The translations under genes and the position numbers were made by a program. Of a DNA stretch of 64,000 nt, positions 1-8,361 are shown in pieces. This stretch comes from Afipia massiliensis (GTDB lineage Bacteria; Pseudomonadota; Alphaproteobacteria; Rhizobiales; Xanthobacteraceae): NCBI RefSeq assembly GCF_014203115.1, contig NZ_JACHIJ010000005.1:310001-374000 (forward strand), given 5' to 3'. Each line of letters opens with the position of its first letter. The first letter of the stretch is position 1. The notes under the pieces were generated by a model, which worked only from the letters and a program-made list of their open reading frames with translations, did no database searches and had not been told where the DNA came from.

Positions 1-281
1 CTGTTCTTCGGGTCGGAGCGCAGCGCCGCGCGGTAGAATGCCGACGCCGCAGTCGCGTCGCGCTCGACACTGGCGTGGCGCGCGGCGAGGTAGCTTCCCG
101 CTACCGTCAGGCCGATCAGATCACGCGCGCTCGGATATGGTGCCTGCTTGGCGTCTTCGCTGGCGCTGGTCCGGGTCTGCGCCGCGAGCGGCCCGCTGGA
201 GGCGAGAACCGATGCAAACGCGAGAGTGGCGACGGCCACGCGGCTGAAACGACGTTGGAGGATCACGCTCGCCGGCTCCAT
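1..281 (-). CDS. Exported TPR-type protein, 5' part only (runs off the left edge)
   Basis: The frame opens with ATG at 281 on the minus strand and continues past base 1, so only about 93 N-terminal residues are visible. They begin with a basic stretch (ILQRRFSRVAV) and a hydrophobic alanine-rich segment ending near GPLAAQT, which reads as a Sec signal peptide. After it comes a helical segment (SYLAARHASVERDATAASAF, then YRAALRSDP) of the kind found in TPR-rich exported proteins of this group, where it marks one helix-turn-helix unit. A periplasmic or envelope TPR protein is therefore my reading, but the repeat array itself lies outside the window. No partner or substrate can be named. Confidence 0.6.
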   Translation of the reverse strand, partial: MEPASVILQRRFSRVAVATLAFASVLASSGPLAAQTRTSASEDAKQAPYPSARDLIGLTVAGSYLAARHASVERDATAASAFYRAALRSDPKN

Positions 282-427
282 GGATTGAAAGGGGTGCGAC
301 CGGTCAGGCCAGCAGCATAGGGACAATGGCTTGTTTAGCCCGCATCCGCAAGGATTCGAGCGGCCGGTCGAGGAGCCCAGTTACTGTGGCGCAATCGTGG
401 CGGTGCACCGATCTCGCGCAATCGTGC

Positions 428-2089
428 TTACATCGACTGGTAATTCGGCCCGCCGCCGCCTTCCGGCGGAACCCAGGTGATGTTGCCGTTGGGGTCCTTC
501 ACGTCGCAGGTTTTGCAGTGGACGCAATTCTGCGCGTTGATCTGGAACCGTGGACCGGAATCTTCCTCGACCCACTCGTAGACGCCCGCCGGGCAATAGC
601 GGTTCGACGGACCGGCAAACACGTCATGTTCCGAGGATTTTTGCAGGTTCATGTCCGCGACCCTGAGGTGGATCGGCTGATCTTCCTCGTGATTGGTGTT
701 GGACAGGAATACCGATGACAGCTTGTCGAAGGTCAGCTTGCCGTCCGGCTTCGGTCCCGGAATCGGCTGATGCGCCTTGGCGGGATCTAGCGTCTTGCGG
801 TCTGGCTTGGCGTGGGACAGCGTTCCGAACAGCGAGAAGCCGAACAGCGTGTTGGTCCACATGTCGAAGCCACCGAGCCCGACGCCGATGATGGTGCCGA
901 ACTTCGACCACAGCGGCTTGACGTTGCGGACCTTGTGCAGGTCCTTGCCCACTGCGGAATCGCGCCAGCCATTTTCATACGCAACCAGTTCGTCGTTCGC
1001 GCGGCCCTCTGCCAGCGCAGCCGCGACCTGCTCGGCCGCCTGCATGCCGGTGCCCATCGCATTATGCACCCCCTTGATGCGCGGCACGTTGACGAAGCCC
1101 GCCGCGCAGCCGATCAGCGCGCCGCCCTTGAAGGTCAGACGCGGCACCGACTGATAGCCGCCTTCGGTGATCGCACGCGCGCCGTAAGCGATGCGCTTGG
1201 CGCCCTCGAACACGCCGCTGATCTTCGGATGGGTCTTGAAGCGCTGGAATTCCTCGAACGGCGACAGATACGGATCGTCGTAGTTCAGATGCACCACGAA
1301 GCCGACGGCGACGAGATTCTCATTGTAGTGATAGAGGAACGATCCGCCGCCGGTGGACATGCCCAGCGGCCAGCCGAAGGAATGCTGGATCAGCCCCTTC
1401 TTGTGCTTGGCCGGATCGATCTGCCAGACTTCCTTGAGGCCGATGCCGAACTTCGACGGCTCGCTGTCCTTGTCGAGCGCGAACTTCGCAATCAACTGCT
1501 TGGTCAGAGAGCCGCGCGCGCCTTCGGCGAACAGCGTGTACTTGCCGAGCAGTTCCATGCCACGGGTATAGGAGGTCTTGTGCGAACCGTCGCGCGCCAC
1601 GCCCATGTCGCCGGTGGCGATACCGCGCACCTCGCCGTTCTCGCCGTACAGCACCTCGACCGCGGCAAAACCCGGATAGATTTCGACGCCGAGCGCTTCG
1701 GCACGCGGTCCAAGCCAGCGGCAGACGTCGCCGAGCGAGCCGATGTAGCAATGGTGGTTGTCCATCAGCGGCGGCATCATGAAGTTCGGCAGCTTGATCG
1801 CGGCGCTCGACGTCATCCAGAAGAACTGGTCGTCCTTCACCTGCGTCTTCAGCGGGCAGTCGGCATCCTCACGCCAATCCGGAATCAACTGGTCGAGCGA
1901 CACCGGATCAATCACCGCGCCGGACAGAATGTGAGCGCCGACTTCCGAGCCCTTTTCGACCACGACAACCGTCAGTTCCGGGTTGATCTGCTTCAGCCGG
2001 ATGGCAGCAGCCAGACCTGAGGGTCCTGCTCCGACGATCACAACATCAAATTCCATGGAATCGCGCGGAGGAAGCTCTTCGGTACTCAT
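428..2089 (-). CDS. etfD: Electron transfer flavoprotein-ubiquinone oxidoreductase (ETF-QO)
   Basis: ETF-QO passes electrons from reduced electron transfer flavoprotein to ubiquinone at the inner membrane, linking fatty-acid and amino-acid dehydrogenases to the respiratory chain. The 553-residue protein has the usual family length. It has an N-terminal FAD dinucleotide motif (GAGPSG, residues 20-25), a central ETF-QO region with SFGWPLGMSTGGG, and C-terminal ligands for one 4Fe-4S cluster: Cys499 in YCPAGVYEW and Cys522, 525 and 528 in CVHCKTCDVKDP. It starts at ATG 2089 and is divergent from the uracil-DNA glycosylase gene about 100 bp away. Homologs in nitrogen-fixing relatives are called FixC-like, but nothing here points to nitrogen fixation. 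Confidence 0.95.
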   Translation of the reverse strand: MSTEELPPRDSMEFDVVIVGAGPSGLAAAIRLKQINPELTVVVVEKGSEVGAHILSGAVIDPVSLDQLIPDWREDADCPLKTQVKDDQFFWMTSSAAIKLPNFMMPPLMDNHHCYIGSLGDVCRWLGPRAEALGVEIYPGFAAVEVLYGENGEVRGIATGDMGVARDGSHKTSYTRGMELLGKYTLFAEGARGSLTKQLIAKFALDKDSEPSKFGIGLKEVWQIDPAKHKKGLIQHSFGWPLGMSTGGGSFLYHYNENLVAVGFVVHLNYDDPYLSPFEEFQRFKTHPKISGVFEGAKRIAYGARAITEGGYQSVPRLTFKGGALIGCAAGFVNVPRIKGVHNAMGTGMQAAEQVAAALAEGRANDELVAYENGWRDSAVGKDLHKVRNVKPLWSKFGTIIGVGLGGFDMWTNTLFGFSLFGTLSHAKPDRKTLDPAKAHQPIPGPKPDGKLTFDKLSSVFLSNTNHEEDQPIHLRVADMNLQKSSEHDVFAGPSNRYCPAGVYEWVEEDSGPRFQINAQNCVHCKTCDVKDPNGNITWVPPEGGGGPNYQSM

Positions 2090-2192
2090 GATGTCATCTC
2101 AAAATGATGGTTCAGAATGTTTCTAATCATCGTTCTTCCCGATTTTTCGCGCAAGAACAACCCCGTTTCGCTGCAGCGCGATCCGTCCTAAT

Positions 2193-3014
2193 GTGCCGGC
2201 CGTGACCACACCCGAACCCATGCCCAACGCCCGCGAACTGCTCGCCTTTTATCTGGAGGCGGGAGTGGATTGCGCGTTGTCGGAAACCCCCGTCAATCGC
2301 CTGGTGGAAGAACCGGCAAGCGAGGAGCGGCCTGCCGCGAAGCCCGCACTGTTCCGCACTGCGAACCCGCCCCCTGTTGTTCCGGCTTCTGCCCATTCCG
2401 CACCCGCCGCGCCCGACGCCGCGATCATGTCGGCCCGCGAGATCGCGCCCAGGGCTGCATCGCTGCAGGAGCTGCGCGAACTGCTCGAACGCTTCGACGG
2501 CTGCGCGCTGAAGTCGACCGCGACGCGGCTGGTGTTTGCGGACGGCAATCCGGAAGCGAAGATCATGTTCGTCGGCGAAGCGCCGGGACGCGACGAGGAT
2601 CTCGAAGGTCTGCCGTTCGTCGGACGCTCCGGAAAACTGCTCGACCTGATGATGGCCGCGATCGGCCTCGACCGCACCAAGGTCTACATCGCCAACATCA
2701 TTCCGTGGCGGCCGCCCGGCAATCGCGACCCGTCACCGCAGGAAACGCAGATCTGCCTGCCCTTCATCCGGCGGCAGATCGCACTGGTCGATCCGGACGT
2801 GCTGGTGTGTCTCGGCAAGCCCTCGTCGCAGGCGGTGCTCGACCTCAAGGATGGCATCATGAAAACGCGCGGCAAGTGGATCGACTACGACACCGGCACG
2901 CGGAAGATCAAGGCGATGGCGACGTTCCATCCGGCCTATTTGCTGCGGCAGCCGATCTACAAGCGTCTGACCTGGCAGGACCTGCGCGCGGTGCAGAAGG
3001 CGCTTCAAGGCTGA
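2193..3014 (+). CDS. Uracil-DNA glycosylase, family 4-like, with incomplete Fe-S cysteine set
   Basis: This enzyme removes uracil from DNA to start base excision repair. The catalytic core fills about residues 100-273, with the water-activating motif GEAPGRDEDLEG (from residue 128), NIIPWRPPGNRDPSP and the DNA-binding motif ATFHPAYLL (242-250). Residues 1-95 are a low-complexity Pro/Ala-rich extension. Family 4 enzymes normally bind a 4Fe-4S cluster through four cysteines. Here only Cys104 and Cys188 remain, while Phe101 and Trp172 occupy the other two positions, so a cluster is unlikely. I recall a Bradyrhizobium enzyme of this kind being described as a separate class. The start is uncertain: GTG 2193, GTG 2202 or ATG 2220 are all in frame. 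Confidence 0.9.
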   Translation: MPAVTTPEPMPNARELLAFYLEAGVDCALSETPVNRLVEEPASEERPAAKPALFRTANPPPVVPASAHSAPAAPDAAIMSAREIAPRAASLQELRELLERFDGCALKSTATRLVFADGNPEAKIMFVGEAPGRDEDLEGLPFVGRSGKLLDLMMAAIGLDRTKVYIANIIPWRPPGNRDPSPQETQICLPFIRRQIALVDPDVLVCLGKPSSQAVLDLKDGIMKTRGKWIDYDTGTRKIKAMATFHPAYLLRQPIYKRLTWQDLRAVQKALQG

Positions 3015-3141
3015 GGCCGCGACAAACTGGCGATCGCACGGAATACAAAGCCTCTATGCATCCGCGCGTGTAGCGCTCGCGGCCGGTTCAGGCCATAAGC
3101 CATCGGTGCTGCGCTTTACGCAGCCATGCGAGGCGCTTGTC

Positions 3142-4353
3142 ATGAATATGCACATTGCAGACGGAGCGATCGACGACACGGTGGCGCGGGCAAATGTGCG
3201 GCGACTTGCGGCTGCACAGGCTCTGACCGGCGCGAATGCCGCCGTCGTGTTCGCGACCGGCTCGATTGTCGGCGCGACGCTTGCGCCCAGCATGTCGCTC
3301 GCGACCCTGCCGCTTTCGATCTACATGCTCGGCCTCGCCGCCGGCACATTGCCCACCGGCATGATTTCGCAGGCCTTCGGCCGCCGCGCAGCCTTCATCG
3401 CAGGCACCGCGTGCGGCGCGCTGTGCGGCGTCCTCGCGGCCGTCGCTATTCTGTACGGCTCTTTCGCTCTCTTCTGTTTCGCGACGTTCCTCGGCGGAGT
3501 CTATGGCGCGGTCTCACAATCCTATCGTTTCGCCGCGACCGACAGCGCCAGCGCGACCTATCGGCCGAAGGCGATCTCGTGGGTGATGGCCGGCGGCGTG
3601 TTCGCCGGCGTGCTCGGGCCGCAGCTCGTGCAATGGACCATGGACATCTGGCCGCCGTATCTGTTCGCGGTGAGCTTTCTGGTTCAGGCCGTCGTTGCAC
3701 TGATTGCCATGGTGGTGCTTGCCGGCGTCAATGCACCAAAGCCTGCCCCCGCACAAATGACCGGAGGCCGGCCGTTGCTGGAGATCGTCCGGCGGCCGCG
3801 CTTCATCGCCGCTGTGATTTGCGGTGCAGTCTCCTATACGGCGATGAACTTCCTGATGACCTCCGCTCCGCTGGCCATGAAGTTCTGCGGACTGACCCTG
3901 AGCGATTCCAACTTCGGCATCCAATGGCACATCGTCGCGATGTTCGGACCAAGCTTTTTCACCGGACACCTGATCGCCCGTTTCGGTGCGGCGAAGGTCG
4001 CAGTGGTCGGCCTGATCCTGGAAGCCGCAGCCGCGGTGATCGGACTGGCGGGCATCACCGCGATGCATTTCTGGGCCGGGCTGTTCGTGGTCGGCGTCGG
4101 CTGGAACTTCTCGTTCGTCGGCGCATCCGCGCTGATCGTGGAGACGCATGGCCCGCAGGAAGGCAAGAAGGTGCAGGCCTTCAACGACTTCATCGTATTC
4201 GGCCTGGTGGCCATCGGCTCGTTCTCGTCGGGCCAGTTGCTCGCGAGCTACGGCTGGTCGATGGTCAACATGGTGGTGTTTCCGGCGGTTGCCCTCGCGC
4301 TGGCCGCCCTTGCCGTCGCCGCGCTCATGCAGCGGCGGGCTGTGACTAGCTAG
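3142..4353 (+). CDS. MFS transporter
   Basis: The product is a 403-residue, strongly hydrophobic protein with about twelve membrane segments, the size and topology of major facilitator superfamily secondary transporters in the inner membrane. The loop after segment 2 carries a basic patch (SQAFGRRAAF), equivalent to the conserved MFS loop 2-3 motif. The substrate cannot be told from sequence. ATG 3142 (MNMHIADG) is preferred because a GAGG ribosome-binding site lies 8 nt upstream; the same frame also opens at GTG 3106. The stop codon TAG at 4351-4353 is the first part of an intergenic palindrome. The gene is convergent with the NCS2 permease. Confidence 0.85.
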   Translation: MNMHIADGAIDDTVARANVRRLAAAQALTGANAAVVFATGSIVGATLAPSMSLATLPLSIYMLGLAAGTLPTGMISQAFGRRAAFIAGTACGALCGVLAAVAILYGSFALFCFATFLGGVYGAVSQSYRFAATDSASATYRPKAISWVMAGGVFAGVLGPQLVQWTMDIWPPYLFAVSFLVQAVVALIAMVVLAGVNAPKPAPAQMTGGRPLLEIVRRPRFIAAVICGAVSYTAMNFLMTSAPLAMKFCGLTLSDSNFGIQWHIVAMFGPSFFTGHLIARFGAAKVAVVGLILEAAAAVIGLAGITAMHFWAGLFVVGVGWNFSFVGASALIVETHGPQEGKKVQAFNDFIVFGLVAIGSFSSGQLLASYGWSMVNMVVFPAVALALAALAVAALMQRRAVTS

Positions 4354-4424
4354 TGATCCGGTTCTAACATTCGTATGTGTTTTTCGTAGGCACTTTACGA
4401 ATGTCAGAACCAAAGGATCACTAG
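4350..4424. repeat. Intergenic palindrome A (CTAGTG type)
   Basis: A long imperfect inverted repeat. The left arm starts CTAGTGATCC and continues to CATTCGTA (4350-4375). The right arm is its reverse complement with a 3-nt bulge and one mismatch (4396-4424, ending GGATCACTAG). The loop is about 20 nt. The CTAG end carries the TAG stop of the upstream MFS gene. The transcript would fold into a strong stem, so it may end or stabilise mRNA for the convergent pair. Confidence 0.85.
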
Positions 4425-4436
4425 AATTATTATTTG

Positions 4437-4510
4437 CTAGTGTCCTTTCGTATCCGACGTTTGCTCGGGAAGCGCTGCAAATGAAGCAAACGTCGGATAC
4501 GGGACACTAG
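4437..4510. repeat. Intergenic palindrome B (CTAGTG type)
   Basis: A second inverted repeat starts 12 bp after palindrome A. Its arms begin with CTAGTGTCC and share GTATCCGACGTTTGCT (4437-4466 and 4484-4510), with a short bulge after CTAGTGTCC. The stem sequence differs from palindrome A but the CTAGTG ends are the same, which suggests a family of elements with conserved tips. The terminal CTAG provides the TAG stop (4507-4509) of the minus-strand permease gene. Confidence 0.85.
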
Positions 4511-5835
4511 CCGATCGCGAACTTGGCGGCGAACACGACCGCGAGCACCAGCACGGCGGGCCTCGCATCCGAGAACCGGCCCGCGAGAATCTTAATCACT
4601 GCGTAGCTGATGAAGCCGAGGCCGAGGCCGGTCGCAATCGAATAGGTCAGCGGCATCGCAATCGCAGTGACCACCGCTGGCGCATATTCCGTGACATCGT
4701 CCCACGCCATGTCCGCGAGCCCCCGCGCCATCACGCAGGCGACGTAGAGCAACGCGGCGGCGGACGCATAGGCCGGCACCATCCCGGCGAGCGGTGCAAA
4801 GAACAGCGCCAACAGGAAGAACAGCGCGACGAACACCGCCGTCAGCCCGGTGCGGCCGCCCGCCGCGACACCGGATGCGCTTTCAATGTAGCTCGTGGTG
4901 GTCGATGTCCCGATCAGCGCACCGAACATCGCGGCGAAGCTGTCCGCCATCAGCGCCTGCTTCATGCGCGGCAGATTTCCATCCTTGTCGGTGAGACCGG
5001 CGCGGTGGGTGACGCCGATCAGCGTTCCGGCATTGTCGAAAACATCGATGAAGAGAAAGCTGAACACCACGATCAGGAATGTCAGCTCAGTGGCGCGCGA
5101 GAAATCGAGTTGGAACAATGTCGGCGCCAGCGACGGCGGCAACGACACCACGCCGTTGAAGCTGGTCAGCCCCAGCGGAAGCCCGATCAGCGAGACCGCG
5201 AGAATGCCGATCAGCGTGCCGCTGGCGATGTTGCGCGCGTTCATTGCCACGATCAGCGCGAAACCCAGCAGGCACAGCACAGGCGCCGGATGCGCGATGC
5301 CAAGCGGCCCCGCGGTCACCAGCGTCACCGGGCTCGCCACCACGATCTTCGCCTGTTCGAGCGCGATGATCGCGAGAAACAGCCCGACGCCTGCGGAGAT
5401 CGCGAATTTCAGGTTTCGCGGAATGGCGTCGATGACATATTCGCGCAGCCGGAAGATCGACAGCGCGAAGAAGATCACGCCCGAACAGAACACCGCTGCG
5501 AGCGCCTGCTGCCACGTATACTTGTAGCCGAGCACGACAGTGAACGCGAAGAACGCGTTCAACCCCATGCCGGGCGCGAGCGCGATCGGATAGTTCGCCA
5601 GAAACGCCATCGCCAGTGTCGAGACCGACGCCGCAAGGCAGGTCGCGACAAACACCGCGCCCTTGTCCATGCCGGCATTGGCGAGAATGACCGGATTGAC
5701 GAACACGATGTAGACCATCGTCAGGAACGTGGTGACCGCGGCAACAAATTCGGTGCGGACTGTCGTGCCGTGCTCCGTGAGGCCGAACTGGCGGTCGAGA
5801 AATGTCGTCCCGGATTTTTCCGCCTGCTCGCTCAT
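4507..5835 (-). CDS. NCS2 family purine permease (AzgA/GhxP-like)
   Basis: A 442-residue inner-membrane protein of the AzgA branch of the NCS2 nucleobase transporters, which take up hypoxanthine, guanine or adenine by proton symport. Family features include the N-terminal FGLTEHGTTVRTEFVAA leading to TFLTMVYIVFVNP, ALAPGMGLNAFFAF in segment 3, and FIDVFDNAGTLIGV followed by ALMADSFAAMFGALIGTS, which contain the polar residues used for purine binding in relatives. Length and motif order match the family. The start is ATG 5835. The glycosyltransferase stop lies 12 bp upstream, so the two may share a transcript, although no functional link is evident. Confidence 0.93.
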   Translation of the reverse strand: MSEQAEKSGTTFLDRQFGLTEHGTTVRTEFVAAVTTFLTMVYIVFVNPVILANAGMDKGAVFVATCLAASVSTLAMAFLANYPIALAPGMGLNAFFAFTVVLGYKYTWQQALAAVFCSGVIFFALSIFRLREYVIDAIPRNLKFAISAGVGLFLAIIALEQAKIVVASPVTLVTAGPLGIAHPAPVLCLLGFALIVAMNARNIASGTLIGILAVSLIGLPLGLTSFNGVVSLPPSLAPTLFQLDFSRATELTFLIVVFSFLFIDVFDNAGTLIGVTHRAGLTDKDGNLPRMKQALMADSFAAMFGALIGTSTTTSYIESASGVAAGGRTGLTAVFVALFFLLALFFAPLAGMVPAYASAAALLYVACVMARGLADMAWDDVTEYAPAVVTAIAMPLTYSIATGLGLGFISYAVIKILAGRFSDARPAVLVLAVVFAAKFAIG

Positions 5836-5847
5836 GATGTCTCGCTG

Positions 5848-7374
5848 TTATCGGGAGCTTTGCCCTGGTGTCTGCGGGCGGACGATGCCCCAGCCGATCC
5901 GCACCAGCGCCTGGCGGCCCTTGACCAGGCGTTCGAAAGATCGCGGCACTTCCGGCACGAGGCCGGGAAACCGCTTCAGAATATCGGCGGGCGGCGTGCC
6001 GGCGGTATCCGCCGCGCGCCAGACCACCACGCCGCCGTTCTCGGTGAACAGCTTTGGCGTGATCCACGGTGTCTCTTGTGGTGTTGCATCGAACATGACG
6101 TGCGGGCGCGAGGACGCCCCGAAGCCGATCAATGTTGCGAGGTGCGGATCGCCCGCCACCGCGGCGAGCGGTCGGCCGGTGCGGCGCTCGAAATTCTCGC
6201 CGAAGAAGCGCCCGATATCGCGCGCCGGAAGCGACGTCTTGACCTCGGTGCTACCGATCCACGGCTGGATGAATGTCATGCCGAGGACAACCGCAATCGG
6301 CGCGGCCATGATGACCAGCCACACCGAGCGCAGATGCTGTTGCCGCCGCAGCGCGATGAGATCCCCCGCCGCAATGATCACCGCAAGTCCTGCGAGCAGC
6401 AGAGCGATCCCGTCACCGCCGATGACCTGATCCTGGCCGAGCAGCGCGGCAACAAAGCTGAGCGCAACCGGAGGTACGAGCGCGAAGACGTAAACGAACA
6501 GCCGCGCGAAGGGATCGGCCGGCGGACGAAAGATCAGCGGCGGATCCTCGCTCTTGCGGTCGAGCGCGCGGGAATTGAAGATCAGCAGGAGCGCCACACC
6601 GGACAGGGCGAACAGCAGTCCCGCCAGCAGCCCGCCCCATCCGAGCAGCCGCTCCTGAAACTCCGCCACCGCAGGCAACGACGGCAGCGCCAGCGCATTC
6701 GCGCGGATCAGCCAGATCCAATATGGCAGCACCAGCACGATCACCACGACGGCTGCATAAAGCGGATCAGTCGATAACAACGCGCGACGGCCTTTCGCCG
6801 TCGCCAGCACAAACACTGCCAGCATCGCCAGCAACGGCAGCGCGGCCGACGTGGTCAAAATCAACAGGCCGATCTCGATGGGCAGCCAGAACCACGCGCG
6901 CCGCCGACCCTGCCCGACGATCTCCCAGGTGTGAAGCAGGATCAGCGCCCACAGCGGCCGCGCCACGATGAGCGGGCCGAACTCCGCACCGGGAAACGAG
7001 AACGCCGTGATCGTCGCAGTCAGCAGCACCGCAAGAACGGCCTGCTGCGCACCTACGATGGCGCGGCCAAGCCTGAACAGCGCCCAGAACGTCAGGATGA
7101 AACAGAGCTGCGCCAGCAGATAGACGCCGAACATATGATTGCCGGACAGACGGAAGGCGACATCGCCGAGCCAGAATGCCAGCGGCGGGCCGAGATGGGT
7201 GCCGACCTGGTACTCCCTGCCGAAAGCCAGCACCGTGGCGACGTCGCCCGGCGGACTTCCGTACAACAACCACGGCAAAAGCAGCCAGAGCCCCGCCTGC
7301 GCCAGCACCACGATCCAGAAGATCAGCCGCGGCCGGGCGCGGACCAGTTCAACGATCAGGGATGTGAAACGCAT
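5848..7374 (-). CDS. GT39-type membrane glycosyltransferase (ArnT/PMT-like)
   Basis: This is a large polytopic inner-membrane protein of about 508 residues resembling glycosyltransferase family 39, which moves sugars from polyprenyl-phosphate carriers to lipid or protein in the periplasm. Visible features are an N-terminal membrane anchor followed by a first periplasmic loop with GDVATVLAFGREYQVGTHLG, where the family's acidic catalytic residue is expected, then HMFGVYLLAQ and about ten more hydrophobic segments. A soluble C-terminal domain (from about residue 400) reads as periplasmic. ATG 7374 (MRFTSLIVEL) is chosen; GTG 7410 is an in-frame alternative. The acceptor is unknown; lipid A, hopanoids and surface glycans are all possible. 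Confidence 0.8.
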   Translation of the reverse strand: MRFTSLIVELVRARPRLIFWIVVLAQAGLWLLLPWLLYGSPPGDVATVLAFGREYQVGTHLGPPLAFWLGDVAFRLSGNHMFGVYLLAQLCFILTFWALFRLGRAIVGAQQAVLAVLLTATITAFSFPGAEFGPLIVARPLWALILLHTWEIVGQGRRRAWFWLPIEIGLLILTTSAALPLLAMLAVFVLATAKGRRALLSTDPLYAAVVVIVLVLPYWIWLIRANALALPSLPAVAEFQERLLGWGGLLAGLLFALSGVALLLIFNSRALDRKSEDPPLIFRPPADPFARLFVYVFALVPPVALSFVAALLGQDQVIGGDGIALLLAGLAVIIAAGDLIALRRQQHLRSVWLVIMAAPIAVVLGMTFIQPWIGSTEVKTSLPARDIGRFFGENFERRTGRPLAAVAGDPHLATLIGFGASSRPHVMFDATPQETPWITPKLFTENGGVVVWRAADTAGTPPADILKRFPGLVPEVPRSFERLVKGRQALVRIGWGIVRPQTPGQSSR

Positions 7375-7447
7375 GAAACGTTCGAACCGGCCTTTGGAAG
7401 GATGCCTCACTGATAGAGCGCACGAGGCAATCAGGCAACCGAACCGC

Positions 7448-8224
7448 TCAGATGGCCGCGATTGCCTCTTCGGACGACATGATCATCTCGATCTGGGCCG
7501 CCGCCGGGGTGTCGTCTTCCCCGAAATGCTTGCGGCGTGACGCCGCGACAGGCGCGAAAAAGCGGCGGTGATGAATGGTCGGCCCGAGTCGGTCGAGCGC
7601 TTCGAGATGGGCCGGGACGCCGTAACCCATGTGCTGTTCGAAGCCGTAGCCGGGATGATCCTGCGCCAGCCGACACATCAGCCGGTCGCGCGAAACCTTG
7701 GCGACGATGGAGGCTGCTGCGATCGACAGGACAATACCGTCGCCGCCGATCACCGCCTCGCAATCGCAGGACGTAGCCAGCCGGTCGCGCCCGTCGACAA
7801 AGACGTGCTTCGGCGTCTCAGGCAGCGCATGCACCGCGCGCGCCAGCGCCCAGAGCGAAGCGCGCAGGATATTGTCGCGGTCGATCCGCGACGGCGGCGC
7901 AATCGCAACTGAAACCAGCGCCGTCGCGCAAATCTCCTCGAACAGTTCCTCACGGCGCTCGCGCGTCAGCCGCTTGGAATCGTCGATGCCCTTCGGAACC
8001 CGCTTCGGATCGAGGATCACGGCAGCCGCAACCACCGGACCGGCCAGCGGCCCGCGCCCCGCCTCGTCGCAACCCGCAACCGGCCAGACGCCGCGCTTCA
8101 GCAATGCACGCTCACGGCGAAAGCTCGGCGCCGCGACGGCGATCACGCCGCTTCGCTTCGCTTTTTTTGCCTCTTTTGGAACCGCTGGGGACTTCCGAAT
8201 CATGCGGCGATGCTGCGGGCGCAT
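7448..8224 (-). CDS. rnhB: Ribonuclease HII
   Basis: RNase HII cuts the RNA strand of RNA-DNA hybrids and removes single ribonucleotides misincorporated in DNA. The core begins at [16 protein letters not shown], containing the catalytic pair Asp53-Glu54. The other acidic residues are in FVDGRDRL (Asp144) and near [10 protein letters not shown] (Asp180), and the substrate-binding tail [11 protein letters not shown] is present. About 45 N-terminal residues form a basic lysine-rich extension. ATG 8224 is listed; ATG 8203 (MIRKSPAV) is equally plausible. The gene follows the glycosyltransferase promoter region on the same strand. The C-terminus ([18 protein letters not shown]) extends past the catalytic core. 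Confidence 0.95.
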   Translation of the reverse strand: MRPQHRRMIRKSPAVPKEAKKAKRSGVIAVAAPSFRRERALLKRGVWPVAGCDEAGRGPLAGPVVAAAVILDPKRVPKGIDDSKRLTRERREELFEEICATALVSVAIAPPSRIDRDNILRASLWALARAVHALPETPKHVFVDGRDRLATSCDCEAVIGGDGIVLSIAAASIVAKVSRDRLMCRLAQDHPGYGFEQHMGYGVPAHLEALDRLGPTIHHRRFFAPVAASRRKHFGEDDTPAAAQIEMIMSSEEAIAAI

Positions 8225-8304
8225 CGACCATCCCGCAAGCCGGAATTTTCAGCCGTGCCCGCTATTTGAGGCGGCTGAAAACATCAGCACTGAACCAAAT
8301 TGCC

Positions 8305-8333
8305 GTCATGGCCGGGCTTGTCCCGGCCATGAC
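8305..8333. repeat. Short intergenic palindrome (GTCATGGCCGGG family)
   Basis: A perfect inverted repeat of GTCATGGCCGGG with its complement, separated by CTTGT. It sits between the rnhB start and the 3' end of the radical SAM gene. A second, partly degenerate copy is at 26870-26937. I associate this family with intergenic palindromes dispersed in Bradyrhizobium-type genomes. In one frame it encodes a misleading MAGLVPA peptide, which I do not count as a gene. Confidence 0.9.
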
Positions 8334-8361
8334 AAGAAATAAATGGGACACGACTACGAGC

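Noticed and set aside
812-2020. Open frame of 402 codons opposite ETF-QO
   Set aside because: Antisense of a well-supported gene; composition not protein-like.
5005-6777. Open frame of 590 codons opposite the permease and glycosyltransferase
   Set aside because: It crosses two genes with clear family motifs on the minus strand and is full of Arg, Gln and Asp runs typical of antisense translation.
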